From Clostridium sp. CAG:1024 (GTDB taxonomy: Bacteria; Bacillota; Clostridia; Christensenellales; CAG-138), in NCBI GenBank assembly GCA_000432015.1, contig HF985547.1:33196-45326 (forward strand): DNA of 12,131 bases, given 5' to 3'. Position numbers and translations under genes: made by a program. Under the pieces are notes generated by a model that did not search any database, was not told the origin of the DNA, and was given only the letters and a program-made list of their open reading frames with translations. This document shows positions 1-7,472 of this stretch, in pieces. The stretch's first letter is position 1. The number at the start of each line of letters is the position of its first letter.

Positions 1-43
1 TTTACACAGAATCTACTAATGAGTATACCACCATTTGGCTTTG

Positions 44-82
44 AAAAAAAGAACCGACCATGAACAAAATCACGGGCGGTTC
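44..82 (-). terminator. Rho-independent terminator of the membrane microprotein gene
   Basis: On the minus strand a hairpin spans 82 to 51, with outer arms GAACCG and CGGTTC. One mismatch is followed by further pairing, giving about 12 pairs around a short T-rich loop. Seven T residues follow immediately (50-44). It lies 27 bases past the stop of the 32-codon gene at 110-208, so it would end that short transcript. Confidence 0.8.
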
Positions 83-109
83 AAAAAGAGAAGCGGAGCA
101 ACGCAGTAC

Positions 110-208
110 TTATTTCGTTTCCTGCTTTTTATCCACCAGTTCCATAATCCAGTAAGTCAGAGCGCAAACGACCAACGTGATACCAAATGCTGCAAGAACC
201 ATGACCAT
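110..208 (-). CDS. Small single-pass membrane protein, 32 aa, function unknown
   Basis: A 32-codon frame starts at ATG 208 and ends with TAA. The ribosome binding site is near-perfect (GAGGAGG, 8 bases before the ATG). Residues 2-22 form one hydrophobic helix (reading VMVLAAFGITLVVCALTYWI), followed by a charged tail containing EL, DKK and ETK, so it should sit in the membrane with a cytoplasmic C-terminus. It has its own promoter candidate upstream and a strong terminator downstream, so it could be a self-contained unit. A second in-frame ATG lies two codons in. I do not recognise the family. By size and shape it resembles small accessory subunits of transporters or membrane enzymes, but no partner gene is visible in the window. 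It lies 149 bases downstream of the desulfoferrodoxin gene on the same strand, so some co-transcription is possible. Confidence 0.7.
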   Translation of the reverse strand: MVMVLAAFGITLVVCALTYWIMELVDKKQETK

Positions 209-238
209 GATGTATTCCTCCTCTGATTTGTTAATACC

Positions 239-267
239 ATCATATGCGAAGAGGCTGTCTGCTACAA
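239..267 (-). promoter_or_regulatory. Promoter candidate for the 32-codon gene
   Basis: On the minus strand TTGTAG (267-262) is followed by a 17-base spacer and TATGAT (244-239). The -10 box is good and the -35 box keeps only TTG. It lies about 30 bases before the start codon of the small membrane protein. Confidence 0.4.
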
Positions 268-357
268 GGCGAAATCAAGGTTCTTAATGCGATATTTATG
301 CCGGTGATTCGCTTCTTTACCCGGAATTAATGCGGCGATATAAGGCAGCCCACCGGA

Positions 358-732
358 CTATGCGTTCGCCTTCCAAAAGCCGTGGAGATTGCAATATGCG
401 TAAGCCGCAATCACGGTTTCTTCGTTGTCCAGATGGAAGGTCGCTTTCGGGTCGGTTTCCGGCTTAAGCTTGCACAGGTGCACCCCGTTAATCGTTTCCA
501 GTGCGATCCATGCAATATGATGCTCGGGCTGCATCGGATGCGCTGTGCTTCCGACGGACACCGTGACGGTCCCGTTATTGACTTTGATCACAGGAACATG
601 CTTCTCAGCAGAAGCATTCGTCGTGTTGGGAATGCATTCGTGCATTCTTTCGCCGCAGCAAACGACCGGTACTCCATGATCTTCAATAAATGTAATGATA
701 TTTCCGCAATGTTCACAAATGTACAGTTTCAT
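358..732 (-). CDS. dfx: Desulfoferrodoxin (two-iron superoxide reductase)
   Basis: This 124-residue cytoplasmic protein reduces superoxide to hydrogen peroxide, taking electrons usually from rubredoxin, without releasing oxygen. Residues 1-36 are a desulforedoxin domain with four iron-binding cysteines, C6, C9, C25 and C26 (CEHC and VCCG). Residues 40-124 are the superoxide reductase domain. E43-K44-H45 (EKHVPVI), H65 (AHPM), H71, C114 and H117 (YCNLHG) match the His4-Cys catalytic iron site and the conserved Glu-Lys pair. The frame is open 13 codons further upstream, but ATG 732 is chosen because GGAG sits 7 bases before it and the protein then begins MKLYICEHC, as in the family. A Crp/Fnr-family gene is transcribed divergently and is a natural candidate regulator. 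No residue looks missing. Confidence 0.95.
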   Translation of the reverse strand: MKLYICEHCGNIITFIEDHGVPVVCCGERMHECIPNTTNASAEKHVPVIKVNNGTVTVSVGSTAHPMQPEHHIAWIALETINGVHLCKLKPETDPKATFHLDNEETVIAAYAYCNLHGFWKANA

Positions 733-778
733 TTCAGTTCTCCATGATCGATATTTGCAAGCAGACTGCATTTGTCTC

Positions 779-807
779 TTGCATGTTTATATTCTACAGG
801 GTATGAT
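779..807 (+). promoter_or_regulatory. Promoter of the Crp/Fnr regulator, with possible operator
   Basis: TTGCAT (779-784), a 17-base spacer and TATGAT (802-807) form a good sigma-A type promoter about 40 bases before the regulator start. A short inverted repeat TACAG-N11-CTGTA (795-799 and 811-815) is centred on the -10 box and could be an autoregulatory site. TTGCAA/TTGCAT recurs at 755, 779 and 821. The repeat arms are short, so the operator idea is weak. Confidence 0.6.
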
Positions 808-848
808 AGGCTGTATTCCGTTGCAAAAACAACAAGTGAGGAAAATGA

Positions 849-1529
849 ATGAAAAACTTGCTGAACTCCGTCATGCAGAACCGCCTGTTTGAGGGTATTG
901 CGCCGGATCGCGTTGAAGAAATGCTGCATTGTCTGCATGCGGTTCGGAGCCAATATGAAAAGAACGGTTATGTTTACAATCGCGGAGATGGCGATAAGCG
1001 CGTTGGCCTCGTTCTAAGCGGCAGCGTTTATACCATCCATGAAGATTATTTCGGCAACCGCAGCATCGTCTCGCGCACCGGCGCCGGCGGGCTGTTCGGC
1101 GAAGCCTTCGCAAGCTCAAATGTTAAAACGCTGCCAACCGATATTGTGGCGAGCGAGCCAACCGACGTGCTGTATTTGGATTATCATCGTATGCTGCATG
1201 CTTGCGGAAAGGTCTGCGACTGCCACGGGCGTCTCATCGAAAACACCGTGCGTATTTTGGCGGAACGCAATTTGATGCTCACCCGCAAAATCGAGCACAT
1301 CACGCAGCGCACGACACGTCGGAAACTATTGTCCTATCTTTCCGAGCAAGCGGTGCAGTGCGGTACGGACAGCTTCCGTATACCGTTTAACCGGGAACAG
1401 CTTGCGGACTATCTCTCCGTGGAACGAAGCGCCATGAGCGCCGAACTGTCCAGAATGCGGCGCGATGGGCTCATCGAATACGATCGAAACCGTTTTACAC
1501 TGCTTCCGGGCGCAAGGAAAGCCTTTTAG
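849..1529 (+). CDS. Crp/Fnr family transcriptional regulator
   Basis: This 226-residue protein has the two-domain Crp/Fnr plan. About residues 12-125 form a cyclic-nucleotide-binding-like beta-roll (VGLVLSGSVYTIHEDYFGNRS and GLFGEAFA). About 126-155 form the dimerisation helix, and 156-222 a winged helix-turn-helix whose recognition region is NREQLADYLSVERSAMSAEL (181-200). A cluster C119-x3-C123-x-C125 with H126 precedes the long helix and could be redox- or metal-responsive, but the N-terminal four-cysteine pattern of oxygen-sensing Fnr is absent. The start at 849 has GAGGA six bases upstream. An ATG at 845 is out of frame and too close to that site. It is divergent from desulfoferrodoxin, which suggests it controls an oxidative or nitrosative stress response (inference). 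The effector is unknown. Confidence 0.9.
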   Translation: MKNLLNSVMQNRLFEGIAPDRVEEMLHCLHAVRSQYEKNGYVYNRGDGDKRVGLVLSGSVYTIHEDYFGNRSIVSRTGAGGLFGEAFASSNVKTLPTDIVASEPTDVLYLDYHRMLHACGKVCDCHGRLIENTVRILAERNLMLTRKIEHITQRTTRRKLLSYLSEQAVQCGTDSFRIPFNREQLADYLSVERSAMSAELSRMRRDGLIEYDRNRFTLLPGARKAF

Positions 1530-1575
1530 CCCTTCCTCCGCTTAAGGACGTCGAGAAGAACACGATGCGCTGTTT

Positions 1576-1598
1576 CACGGGAAATATTCATTTCCGTG
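1576..1598. repeat. Hairpin between convergent genes, possible weak terminator
   Basis: CACGGGAAAT (1576-1585) pairs with ATTTCCGTG (1590-1598) around a four-base loop, with one bulged G. The stop codon of the minus-strand glycosyltransferase lies at the loop edge. It sits between the convergent regulator and polysaccharide operon, but no T-run follows on either strand, so it is not a canonical intrinsic terminator. Confidence 0.4.
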
Positions 1599-2820
1599 CT
1601 GTACTATGGACGCTTTCATTCGCCTGTTCCCTATCCTTTGCAAGCGCCGCGAACCGACGATAAAATGCGCCGCGTGTTTCTTCGAGGGCTTGTTTTCGAA
1701 ACTCTTGCGCGCGGTTGCAGTTTCGTCTGCTTTGCGCTTCTATTTTATCCGGATGGTCGAACCAGTCCGACAGTATGCGGACAAACCCTGCAACATCATG
1801 CGGGTCGGCGACCATCGCTTCCTCGTCAAGGAGCTCCGGCGTGCCGCCGACTGCGGTCGACAGGCACGGAAGCCCTGCCGCCATCGCTTCGATCAGGCCG
1901 CGTGAAAGGCCTTCCGTTTCCGACGGCAGCATATAGATATCAGCATCTCGAAGCGCGGCCATGATTTCTTCATGTGTTGAAAGAAGCCCGGGAAAGGACG
2001 TATACGCGCGAAGCCCGCGCTGCGCAGCCTCCGTCTCGAATGCTGCGCGCAAAGTGCCGTCTCCGAGCAGCCGCCCTCGCACGTCATATCCCATAGCGCG
2101 CAGACGTTCCATCGTGCGCAGCAGTACGCGTTCTCCTTTACGCTCCGCATTCATTGCAACATCGGTCAGAACCAGTACAAATGTTGACTTTCCATCATAC
2201 GTGCGAACGGGCCCGAAATCCTCGTCCGCAAGAACGATATCCGAGCAGTATTGCTCGAAATAAGCATCGGTCTCCCCGGAAAGGCGTGCTTGAGACGGGT
2301 AGTGTTTTTGCAGCGCCTCACGCGTCACATAGGTAACGCCGTTCGCCGTCCTCACGATTCTTGCAAGCTTTCGGGACATGAGCCCATACAAAAGCTTCAG
2401 AACAGGGTTCTTCGTCCCGCGCAGATAATCCGAAGCATCGGCGACGACCTCTGCGCCGACCGGCATTCCCGCGGGCAGATGGTCAAACATCATATGTGCC
2501 GTCTGCCCCGGAACGCGAAGCATCGCCGCATCGCATCCGTCCGCAGCGTGCGCAAGGCGTCTATGGATCCGGCAATACAAGGGCAGCAACTGTTTTGGTC
2601 CTCGGAATGAAGGAATGCCAAACACCTCGACGCCCTCCCCGTCAACGCGAAGCCAGTTTTCCGGTACGGAAGCGATCGGCTCCTCGCGCGCAACCACGCG
2701 CACAGCGTCAAACGCGGCGAAATAGCGTGTAAAATAGTCGTATCCATAAAGTGCGTTGCAGTAATAAGCGCCATCCCTGGTTCTATACAGATGTGCATCC
2801 GTCGCGACAAGCAGTTTCAA
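1588..2820 (-). CDS. GT4-family glycosyltransferase, last gene of the FucNAc operon
   Basis: This GT-B fold glycosyltransferase of 410 residues probably adds a sugar to a lipid-linked surface glycan at the inner face of the membrane. The N-terminal acceptor domain begins MKLLVATDAHLYRTRDG. The C-terminal nucleotide-sugar domain (about 210-375) carries GRLLGDGTLR (249-258), a PSETEGLSRGLIEAM segment whose E303 and E311 form the E-x7-E motif of GT4 retaining enzymes, and AVGGTPELL. The start is taken as TTG 2820: GGAGGA lies 6 bases before it, and its first bases overlap the TGA of capG (2819-2817), implying translational coupling. A GTG at 2847 would add nine residues but has no visible ribosome binding site and lies inside capG. 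Donor and acceptor cannot be read from sequence. UDP-L-FucNAc or another operon-specific sugar is plausible. Confidence 0.88.
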   Translation of the reverse strand: MKLLVATDAHLYRTRDGAYYCNALYGYDYFTRYFAAFDAVRVVAREEPIASVPENWLRVDGEGVEVFGIPSFRGPKQLLPLYCRIHRRLAHAADGCDAAMLRVPGQTAHMMFDHLPAGMPVGAEVVADASDYLRGTKNPVLKLLYGLMSRKLARIVRTANGVTYVTREALQKHYPSQARLSGETDAYFEQYCSDIVLADEDFGPVRTYDGKSTFVLVLTDVAMNAERKGERVLLRTMERLRAMGYDVRGRLLGDGTLRAAFETEAAQRGLRAYTSFPGLLSTHEEIMAALRDADIYMLPSETEGLSRGLIEAMAAGLPCLSTAVGGTPELLDEEAMVADPHDVAGFVRILSDWFDHPDKIEAQSRRNCNRAQEFRKQALEETRGAFYRRFAALAKDREQANESVHSTARK

Positions 2821-3962
2821 TGCGCTTCCTCCGATCGTTTCAGCCACACGGTTTCATTCACGATTTTCGTATAACTCTCAATCAGCTTGATCACCTTAAC
2901 GGAGACATTCGTATCGGCATAGTCCTCCGCCATAACGGTCTCTTCCCCGTTTTCGGACATAGAGACCGCCAGTGTGATGGCGCGTTCAACGTCTTCTCCC
3001 CGAATTCCCCCGATGACCACAGTGCCCTTATCCAGCACCTCCGGCCTCTCAGTCGAGGTTCTCAGCAAAACGCCCGGGAACCCGAGAATAGCGGATTCCT
3101 CGGAGAGCGTTCCGCTGTCGGACAACACGCAGAAGCTGTTCTTTTGAAGCTGATTATAGTCAAAAAAGCCAAACGGCTCCATACTCCGCACAAGCGGGTG
3201 GAATTGAAAGCCACGCTGCACGATATACTTTTTGCTTCGTGGGTGCATGGAATAAATGACCGGCATTTGGTACCGCTCTGCAATACGGTTCACTGCGTTC
3301 ATAAGCGAGAAAAAATTCTCCTGATTGTCTATGTTTTCCTCGCGATGGGCGGAAAGCAACAGATACTTTCGCGGTGACAGTCCCAAAGTTTCAAGCACAC
3401 GGCTTTCGTTGATCCCATTTGCCGCGTCGCGCAGGACTTCGCGCATCGGAGATCCCGTTACAAAAATCGTTTTTCCGTCCAATCCCTCAGACAGCAGATA
3501 GCGCCGCGAATGCTCCGTATACGGCAGATTGATATCCGAAATATGATCAACGATTTTTCGATTGATCATTTCCGGTACGTTCCAGTCCCAGCAGCGGTTC
3601 CCCGCCTCCATATGGAAGATCGGAACTTTCAGGCGTTTTGCGGAAATCGCGGAAAGCGCCGAATTTGTATCGCCAAGCACAAGCACAGCGTCCGGCCGCT
3701 CCTTCTGTATCACCTCATAAGATCTTGCGATGATATTGCCCATGGTCTCGCCAAGATGTGCGCCCACTGCATTCAGATAATAGTCGGGTTTGCGCAGTTG
3801 AAGTTCCTCAAAAAAGATGTCGTTCAAGCGCTTGTCCCAATTCTGGCCCGTATGCACAAGTATGTGATCAAAGTATCGGTCGGCGCAGCGTATCACGGCG
3901 GAAAGACGGATGATTTCCGGTCGCGTGCCAAGTATCGTCATGAGCTTCAGTTTTTCTGCCAT
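2817..3962 (-). CDS. capG: UDP-N-acetylglucosamine 2-epimerase, non-hydrolysing (CapG/FnlC/WecB family)
   Basis: This cytosolic 381-residue GT-B-like epimerase, in the CapE-CapF-CapG context, converts UDP-N-acetyl-L-pneumosamine to UDP-N-acetyl-L-fucosamine. Visible motifs are GTRPEIIRLS (12-21), LGDTNS (97-101) with D98, HMEAGNR (117-123), PEMINRKIVDHISDINLPY (130-148), SAHREEN (204-210), SDSGTLSEE (281-289) and RTSTERPE (301-308). The HMEAGNRCWDWNVPE stretch fits the Cap5G/WbjD subtype better than housekeeping MnaA/WecB with HVEAGLRTG (from memory of the families). ATG 3962 is chosen because GAGGAGG, formed by the last codons of capF, lies ten bases upstream, and the capF stop is 5 bases away. 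The frame is open 17 codons further up inside capF. Its own stop overlaps the start of the next gene. Length is normal and no key residue is missing. Confidence 0.93.
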   Translation of the reverse strand: MAEKLKLMTILGTRPEIIRLSAVIRCADRYFDHILVHTGQNWDKRLNDIFFEELQLRKPDYYLNAVGAHLGETMGNIIARSYEVIQKERPDAVLVLGDTNSALSAISAKRLKVPIFHMEAGNRCWDWNVPEMINRKIVDHISDINLPYTEHSRRYLLSEGLDGKTIFVTGSPMREVLRDAANGINESRVLETLGLSPRKYLLLSAHREENIDNQENFFSLMNAVNRIAERYQMPVIYSMHPRSKKYIVQRGFQFHPLVRSMEPFGFFDYNQLQKNSFCVLSDSGTLSEESAILGFPGVLLRTSTERPEVLDKGTVVIGGIRGEDVERAITLAVSMSENGEETVMAEDYADTNVSVKVIKLIESYTKIVNETVWLKRSEEAH

Positions 3963-3967
3963 GTCTG

Positions 3968-5101
3968 TCAGACCTCCTCGAAATAGGTGTCCGGATGTGC
4001 CGGGTCGAAGCACTCACTGCACCACATAACCGTCACCATGTCGGAAGCGCCGGTATTCTCCAAGCTGTGCGTATACCCCGCGGGAATGTCGACAATCTCC
4101 AGTCTTTCCGCGGATACCGGATATGCATATACTTCGGATGTGCCGACTCTGCGAAGTCGGATCACCCCGCCGCCGGCCACGACGAGGAATTTCTCGACTT
4201 TCACGTTGTGATAGTGATTGCCCTTCACAACGCCCGGTTTGGATACATTCACAGAGATCTGTCCGGCGCCGCTCGTACGAAGCGCCTCTGTGAAGCTGCC
4301 TCTTGCGTCCGCATGCATTACAAGGGGATATTGGAAGTCCCGTTCCGGCAAATAGGACAGGAACGTACTATACAGCTTTCTTTCAAAAGGATCGTCCATC
4401 TTAGGAAGTCGCAGCGTGATCCGGCTGTCTCGAAAGCCGGCCAGCATCTCGGCGAGCGCACCCAGTCGAATACTATACGTTTCTGTGATTACGCCGTTGC
4501 CGTCTGCATCGATACATTCGCGGCCATTCAGTGCGTTCAAAAATTCCTGAACAACATCGTCGATGAACGCAAGGTGTAATTCCGTTTCGGCATTATCGAT
4601 CCTGATGGGTTTTCCGCGCGCGATCTGATGACAAAACGTGGCGACGACACTGTTGTAATTCGGCCGACACCATTTGCCAAACACGCTCGGCAGGCGATAG
4701 ATGAGCGCTTTGCTTTGCATACGGCTTGCGTGTGCGCGCACGGCCGCTTCGCCTTCGCGCTTTGAAAGACCATACGGAGTCTCGCGCGAAGCCTGTACGG
4801 ACGAGCTCATCAGAACGGGCGACGTATTCCCTGCTTTTTCCAGCGCATGCATGAGCTGCACCGTAAAATCGCGGTTCCCTTCCCAAAACGCCTCCTCACG
4901 CTCCGGGCGGTTCACGCCTGCAAGATGATATACAAAGTCGCAGTCGCTGCACCACCGTTCCAATGTCTGTACGGACGTATTTCTGCCGCAGCGGTATAGC
5001 TCGATCCCCATCTGGTCCGCTTCCCGGCAGGAATACGCCTGGAGCCGCGCTGTCAAATTTTGCCCGATAAATCCCTCTGCGCCGGTAATGAGGATCTTCA
5101 T
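3968..5101 (-). CDS. capF: CapF-type bifunctional reductase (SDR plus cupin), UDP-L-FucNAc pathway
   Basis: This 377-residue cytosolic enzyme handles the middle steps of UDP-L-FucNAc synthesis. The C-terminal cupin epimerises the 4-keto intermediate at C-3, and the N-terminal short-chain dehydrogenase reduces C-4 with NADPH (known for S. aureus CapF). Residues 1-250 are the SDR domain: TGAEGFIG (6-13) is the Rossmann glycine motif, and Y110-x3-K114 in TPYGLSK is the catalytic pair, with a serine cluster at 99-101. Residues 260-377 are the cupin. H296, H298, E303 (KGNHYHNVKVEKFLVV) and H345 (AGYTHSLEN) match the metal ligands. ATG 5101 overlaps the capE stop as ATGA and has GGGAGGA nine bases upstream. 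A slightly longer frame inside capE exists but is less likely. Length agrees with the family (about 370). Confidence 0.94.
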   Translation of the reverse strand: MKILITGAEGFIGQNLTARLQAYSCREADQMGIELYRCGRNTSVQTLERWCSDCDFVYHLAGVNRPEREEAFWEGNRDFTVQLMHALEKAGNTSPVLMSSSVQASRETPYGLSKREGEAAVRAHASRMQSKALIYRLPSVFGKWCRPNYNSVVATFCHQIARGKPIRIDNAETELHLAFIDDVVQEFLNALNGRECIDADGNGVITETYSIRLGALAEMLAGFRDSRITLRLPKMDDPFERKLYSTFLSYLPERDFQYPLVMHADARGSFTEALRTSGAGQISVNVSKPGVVKGNHYHNVKVEKFLVVAGGGVIRLRRVGTSEVYAYPVSAERLEIVDIPAGYTHSLENTGASDMVTVMWCSECFDPAHPDTYFEEV

Positions 5102-6138
5102 GCGCGCGCATCCTCCCAAGCCGCCAATTCTTCCCGTATGCAGCGCAGCTTCAGCAGCGTAGTCTTGACCTCTTCTACATTCAGGATGCGCGTGTTTTGG
5201 GAGTTAAACTCCTGTAGCCCGGAACGTGCGGTGTTTCCTGTCGTAAAATACTTTTCATAGTTCAGATCCCGCTGGTCTGCCGGTATTCGGTAGAAACCGC
5301 CCAAGTCCTCTGCTCTTGCGCACTCTTCGTTTGTCAGAAGTGTTTCATACAGCTTTTCTCCGTGCCGGATCCCGATCAAACGCACGTCATTCTTTGCCCC
5401 GAACAGTTCGCGAACTGCCTGTGCAAGCGTACCGATCGTGCAGGCCGGCGCTTTTTGCACCATAATATCGCCGGTATGCGCATGCTCAAACGCAAACACG
5501 ACAAGCTCCACCGCTTCATCCAAGCTCATGATGAATCGCGTCATCGCCGGATTCGTGATCGTCAGCGGAAGTCCTCGCTTGATCTGTTCGATAAAGAGCG
5601 GCACAACGCTGCCGCGCGAGCACAAGACATTGCCATAACGCGTTCCGCAGATCAGCGTTCTATCTTCTTCAACGGTTCTAGATTTGGCGACAAATACCTT
5701 CTCCATCATGGCCTTGCTTGTTCCCATGGCATTTACGGGATAGGCGGCCTTGTCTGTCGAAAGGCATATAACTTTCTTCACGCCTGCGTCGATCGCCGCG
5801 TTGAGCACATTGTCTGTGCCGATGACATTTGTTTTCACAGCCTCCAACGGAAAGAATTCACAGGACGGCACCTGCTTGAGCGCGGCGGCATGAAACACAT
5901 AGTCGACGCCGTGCATCGCATTTCGGATCGAGCCGGGATCCCGTACATCCCCGATGTAATACTTGATCTTGTCTGAACCGGGCGTCAGCGCATATGCCCG
6001 GCGCATATCGTCCTGTTTCTTCTCATCACGCGAAAAAATACGGATCTCACCGATGCCGGCCGTCAGAAACCGCTCCAGCACTGCATGTCCGAACGATCCC
6101 GTTCCTCCGGTTATCAACAGCGTTCTTTCCGCAAACAT
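5098..6138 (-). CDS. capE: CapE/FnlA UDP-GlcNAc 4,6-dehydratase/5-epimerase
   Basis: This 346-residue cytosolic SDR enzyme opens the UDP-N-acetyl-L-fucosamine pathway. It removes water between C-4 and C-6 of UDP-GlcNAc and inverts C-5 to give the L-sugar keto intermediate. The NAD(P) motif is GGTGSFG (11-17). AALKQVPSCEFFP (85-97) is the signature of the FlaA1/CapE group. STDKAAYPVNAMG-TSK (127-142) contains the active site, with D129, K130 and K142. M138 occupies the place of the usual SDR tyrosine, which fits the CapE/FnlA branch rather than PseB-type enzymes with YGATK. The start has GGAGGAG five bases upstream. The 5' end overlaps the upstream glycosyltransferase by 25 bases and the 3' end overlaps capF as ATGA, so the operon is translationally coupled. 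It is complete by length. Confidence 0.95.
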   Translation of the reverse strand: MFAERTLLITGGTGSFGHAVLERFLTAGIGEIRIFSRDEKKQDDMRRAYALTPGSDKIKYYIGDVRDPGSIRNAMHGVDYVFHAAALKQVPSCEFFPLEAVKTNVIGTDNVLNAAIDAGVKKVICLSTDKAAYPVNAMGTSKAMMEKVFVAKSRTVEEDRTLICGTRYGNVLCSRGSVVPLFIEQIKRGLPLTITNPAMTRFIMSLDEAVELVVFAFEHAHTGDIMVQKAPACTIGTLAQAVRELFGAKNDVRLIGIRHGEKLYETLLTNEECARAEDLGGFYRIPADQRDLNYEKYFTTGNTARSGLQEFNSQNTRILNVEEVKTTLLKLRCIREELAAWEDARA

Positions 6139-7337
6139 GACGTCTCCTCCACAAGAGTTTTCATTTGTGCGATCAGCGCATCCATATGGCGTCGCTCCGT
6201 AAAATGTTCAAGGAAATAGGTGCGCGCGTTTGCGCCGCAAGTTCCAAATGTTTCCGGCTGCAAAATCATTGTACGCATTGCCTCTGCAAGTCCTGCGCTG
6301 TCTCCGCTGTCCACCGCAAGGCCGCAACCGCTCTTTTCGATCAGTTCATGCGCCGGTCCGTTAACCGCGGCAAAAATCGGTTTTCCTGCCGCCATATAGC
6401 CTTGCAGCTTCGCCGGGACCGTCTGACCGACAAGCGTATCCCCCGTAAGCGTCAGCAGGCAAGCGTCAGCCAGGCGGTAAAACGCGGGCATATCGGCCGC
6501 AGGACGTCTGCCGTAGAACACGACGTGTTCCGAAAGCCCAAACTCTTCCGCACGGCGTTCCGTCTCAGCGAGCATTGAACCGCCGCCAACAATATGGAGC
6601 TTCCAGTTTGACAGATCGAGCAGCTTGGACACGGCCTCCAGCAGGCAAGGCATGTCCTGCGCTGTCCCGATATTTCCAAGAAACACGAAATCCGTTACGC
6701 CGTTATCGCATTCCAGTTTTTCGTTCAAAAGCGCATCCGGCGCAAACTGCGGCAGTACGGAGAGCCGTTTCCCCACGATTCCGTGGACCGTCTGCATATA
6801 CTCGACAAAGGCTTCACTCGGAACGGCGATATGATCGCAGGCTTGGTACAGCATCGTGCAAAAGCGCTTTACGACTCGAAACAACGGACTATTCTCGCTA
6901 TGAAGCAGCGTTTTCATCGATTCGGGCCATAGGTCTAAGCAATACAGCAAAAGCGGGCAACGGTGCCGCCGCTTCAGAAGCACAGCCGGATACGCCATCA
7001 ACGCGGGAGAAAGCTGATAGCAGAATAAGATGTCCGCGTCGATATTCATGCGTCTTGCACGGTACGCCGACGAAAGCAGGAAGCTCAGATAGTTGAGTGC
7101 CAGGCCGATCGCGCCCTTTTTCCTCCCGATTTCAAAGCAGCGAACGATATGCACGCCGCGCCGCCATTCCTCCCGTCGTTTGCCGTGCCGGTACTCCTCC
7201 GTGATAATCCCCGACGGATAGTTGGGCAGCCCAGTCAGCACCGTGACTTCATGTCCCGAGCGTACAAGCGCTTCGCAGACATCCGTCACATAGAACTGCT
7301 CGGGGTAATAATACTGGCAGACGACAAGAATTTTCAT
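6114..7337 (-). CDS. WbuB-like GT4 glycosyltransferase (candidate FucNAc transferase), first gene of the operon
   Basis: This 407-residue GT-B glycosyltransferase is predicted to work at the cytoplasmic face of the membrane. The N-terminal domain opens MKILVVCQYYYPEQF and contains TGLPNYPSG (35-43) and YCLDLWPES (132-140), hallmarks of the WbuB-like GT4 group whose named member acts on L-FucNAc in an O-antigen. The donor domain contains FLGNIGTAQDM (219-229), HIVGGGS (248-254) and TVPAKLQGYMAAGKPI (307-322). The position directly upstream of capE-capF-capG makes L-FucNAc transfer a reasonable inference. The frame is open for 42 codons before ATG 7337, but that stretch runs through the promoter and the nagA terminator hairpin, so 7337 is the start. 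Its binding site is modest (GGAG, ten bases away). There is no membrane helix comparable to an initiating phosphoglycosyltransferase. Confidence 0.9.
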   Translation of the reverse strand: MKILVVCQYYYPEQFYVTDVCEALVRSGHEVTVLTGLPNYPSGIITEEYRHGKRREEWRRGVHIVRCFEIGRKKGAIGLALNYLSFLLSSAYRARRMNIDADILFCYQLSPALMAYPAVLLKRRHRCPLLLYCLDLWPESMKTLLHSENSPLFRVVKRFCTMLYQACDHIAVPSEAFVEYMQTVHGIVGKRLSVLPQFAPDALLNEKLECDNGVTDFVFLGNIGTAQDMPCLLEAVSKLLDLSNWKLHIVGGGSMLAETERRAEEFGLSEHVVFYGRRPAADMPAFYRLADACLLTLTGDTLVGQTVPAKLQGYMAAGKPIFAAVNGPAHELIEKSGCGLAVDSGDSAGLAEAMRTMILQPETFGTCGANARTYFLEHFTERRHMDALIAQMKTLVEETSCLRKERC

Positions 7338-7377
7338 ATGCGCTTCGCTCCACGTTAATCGCACAATTCGTAATGAT

Positions 7378-7407
7378 ATTTTACCACAGTACAGACGCGA
7401 TCCGCAA
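7378..7407 (-). promoter_or_regulatory. Promoter of the FucNAc glycan operon
   Basis: On the minus strand TTGCGG (7407-7402) is followed by 18 bases and TAAAAT (7383-7378). TGG directly before the -10 box makes it an extended -10. The predicted start lies about 34 bases before the first glycosyltransferase, just below the nagA terminator, so the operon has its own initiation point. No operator was recognised. Confidence 0.55.
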
Positions 7408-7421
7408 TAAACGGTGTTCCG

Positions 7422-7458
7422 CAAAAGCAAAGCGGCGTTCCCGAAACGGAAACGCCGC
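7422..7458 (-). terminator. Rho-independent terminator after nagA
   Basis: On the minus strand GCGGCGTT pairs perfectly with AACGCCGC (7458-7451 with 7439-7432) across an 11-base loop that can pair further. It is followed by TTTGCTTTTG. It begins 14 bases past the nagA stop and separates nagA from the polysaccharide operon. Confidence 0.85.
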
Positions 7459-7472
7459 GCCATGCAAGCGGA

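Noticed and set aside
35..226. Plus-strand 63-codon frame at the left edge
   Set aside because: It lies antisense to the terminator and to the better-supported 32-codon membrane protein, has no binding site, and has a chance-like composition.
301..356. Inverted repeat CCGGTG/CACCGG downstream of dfx
   Set aside because: The arms are six bases, 44 apart, with no T-run, so it does not qualify as a terminator.
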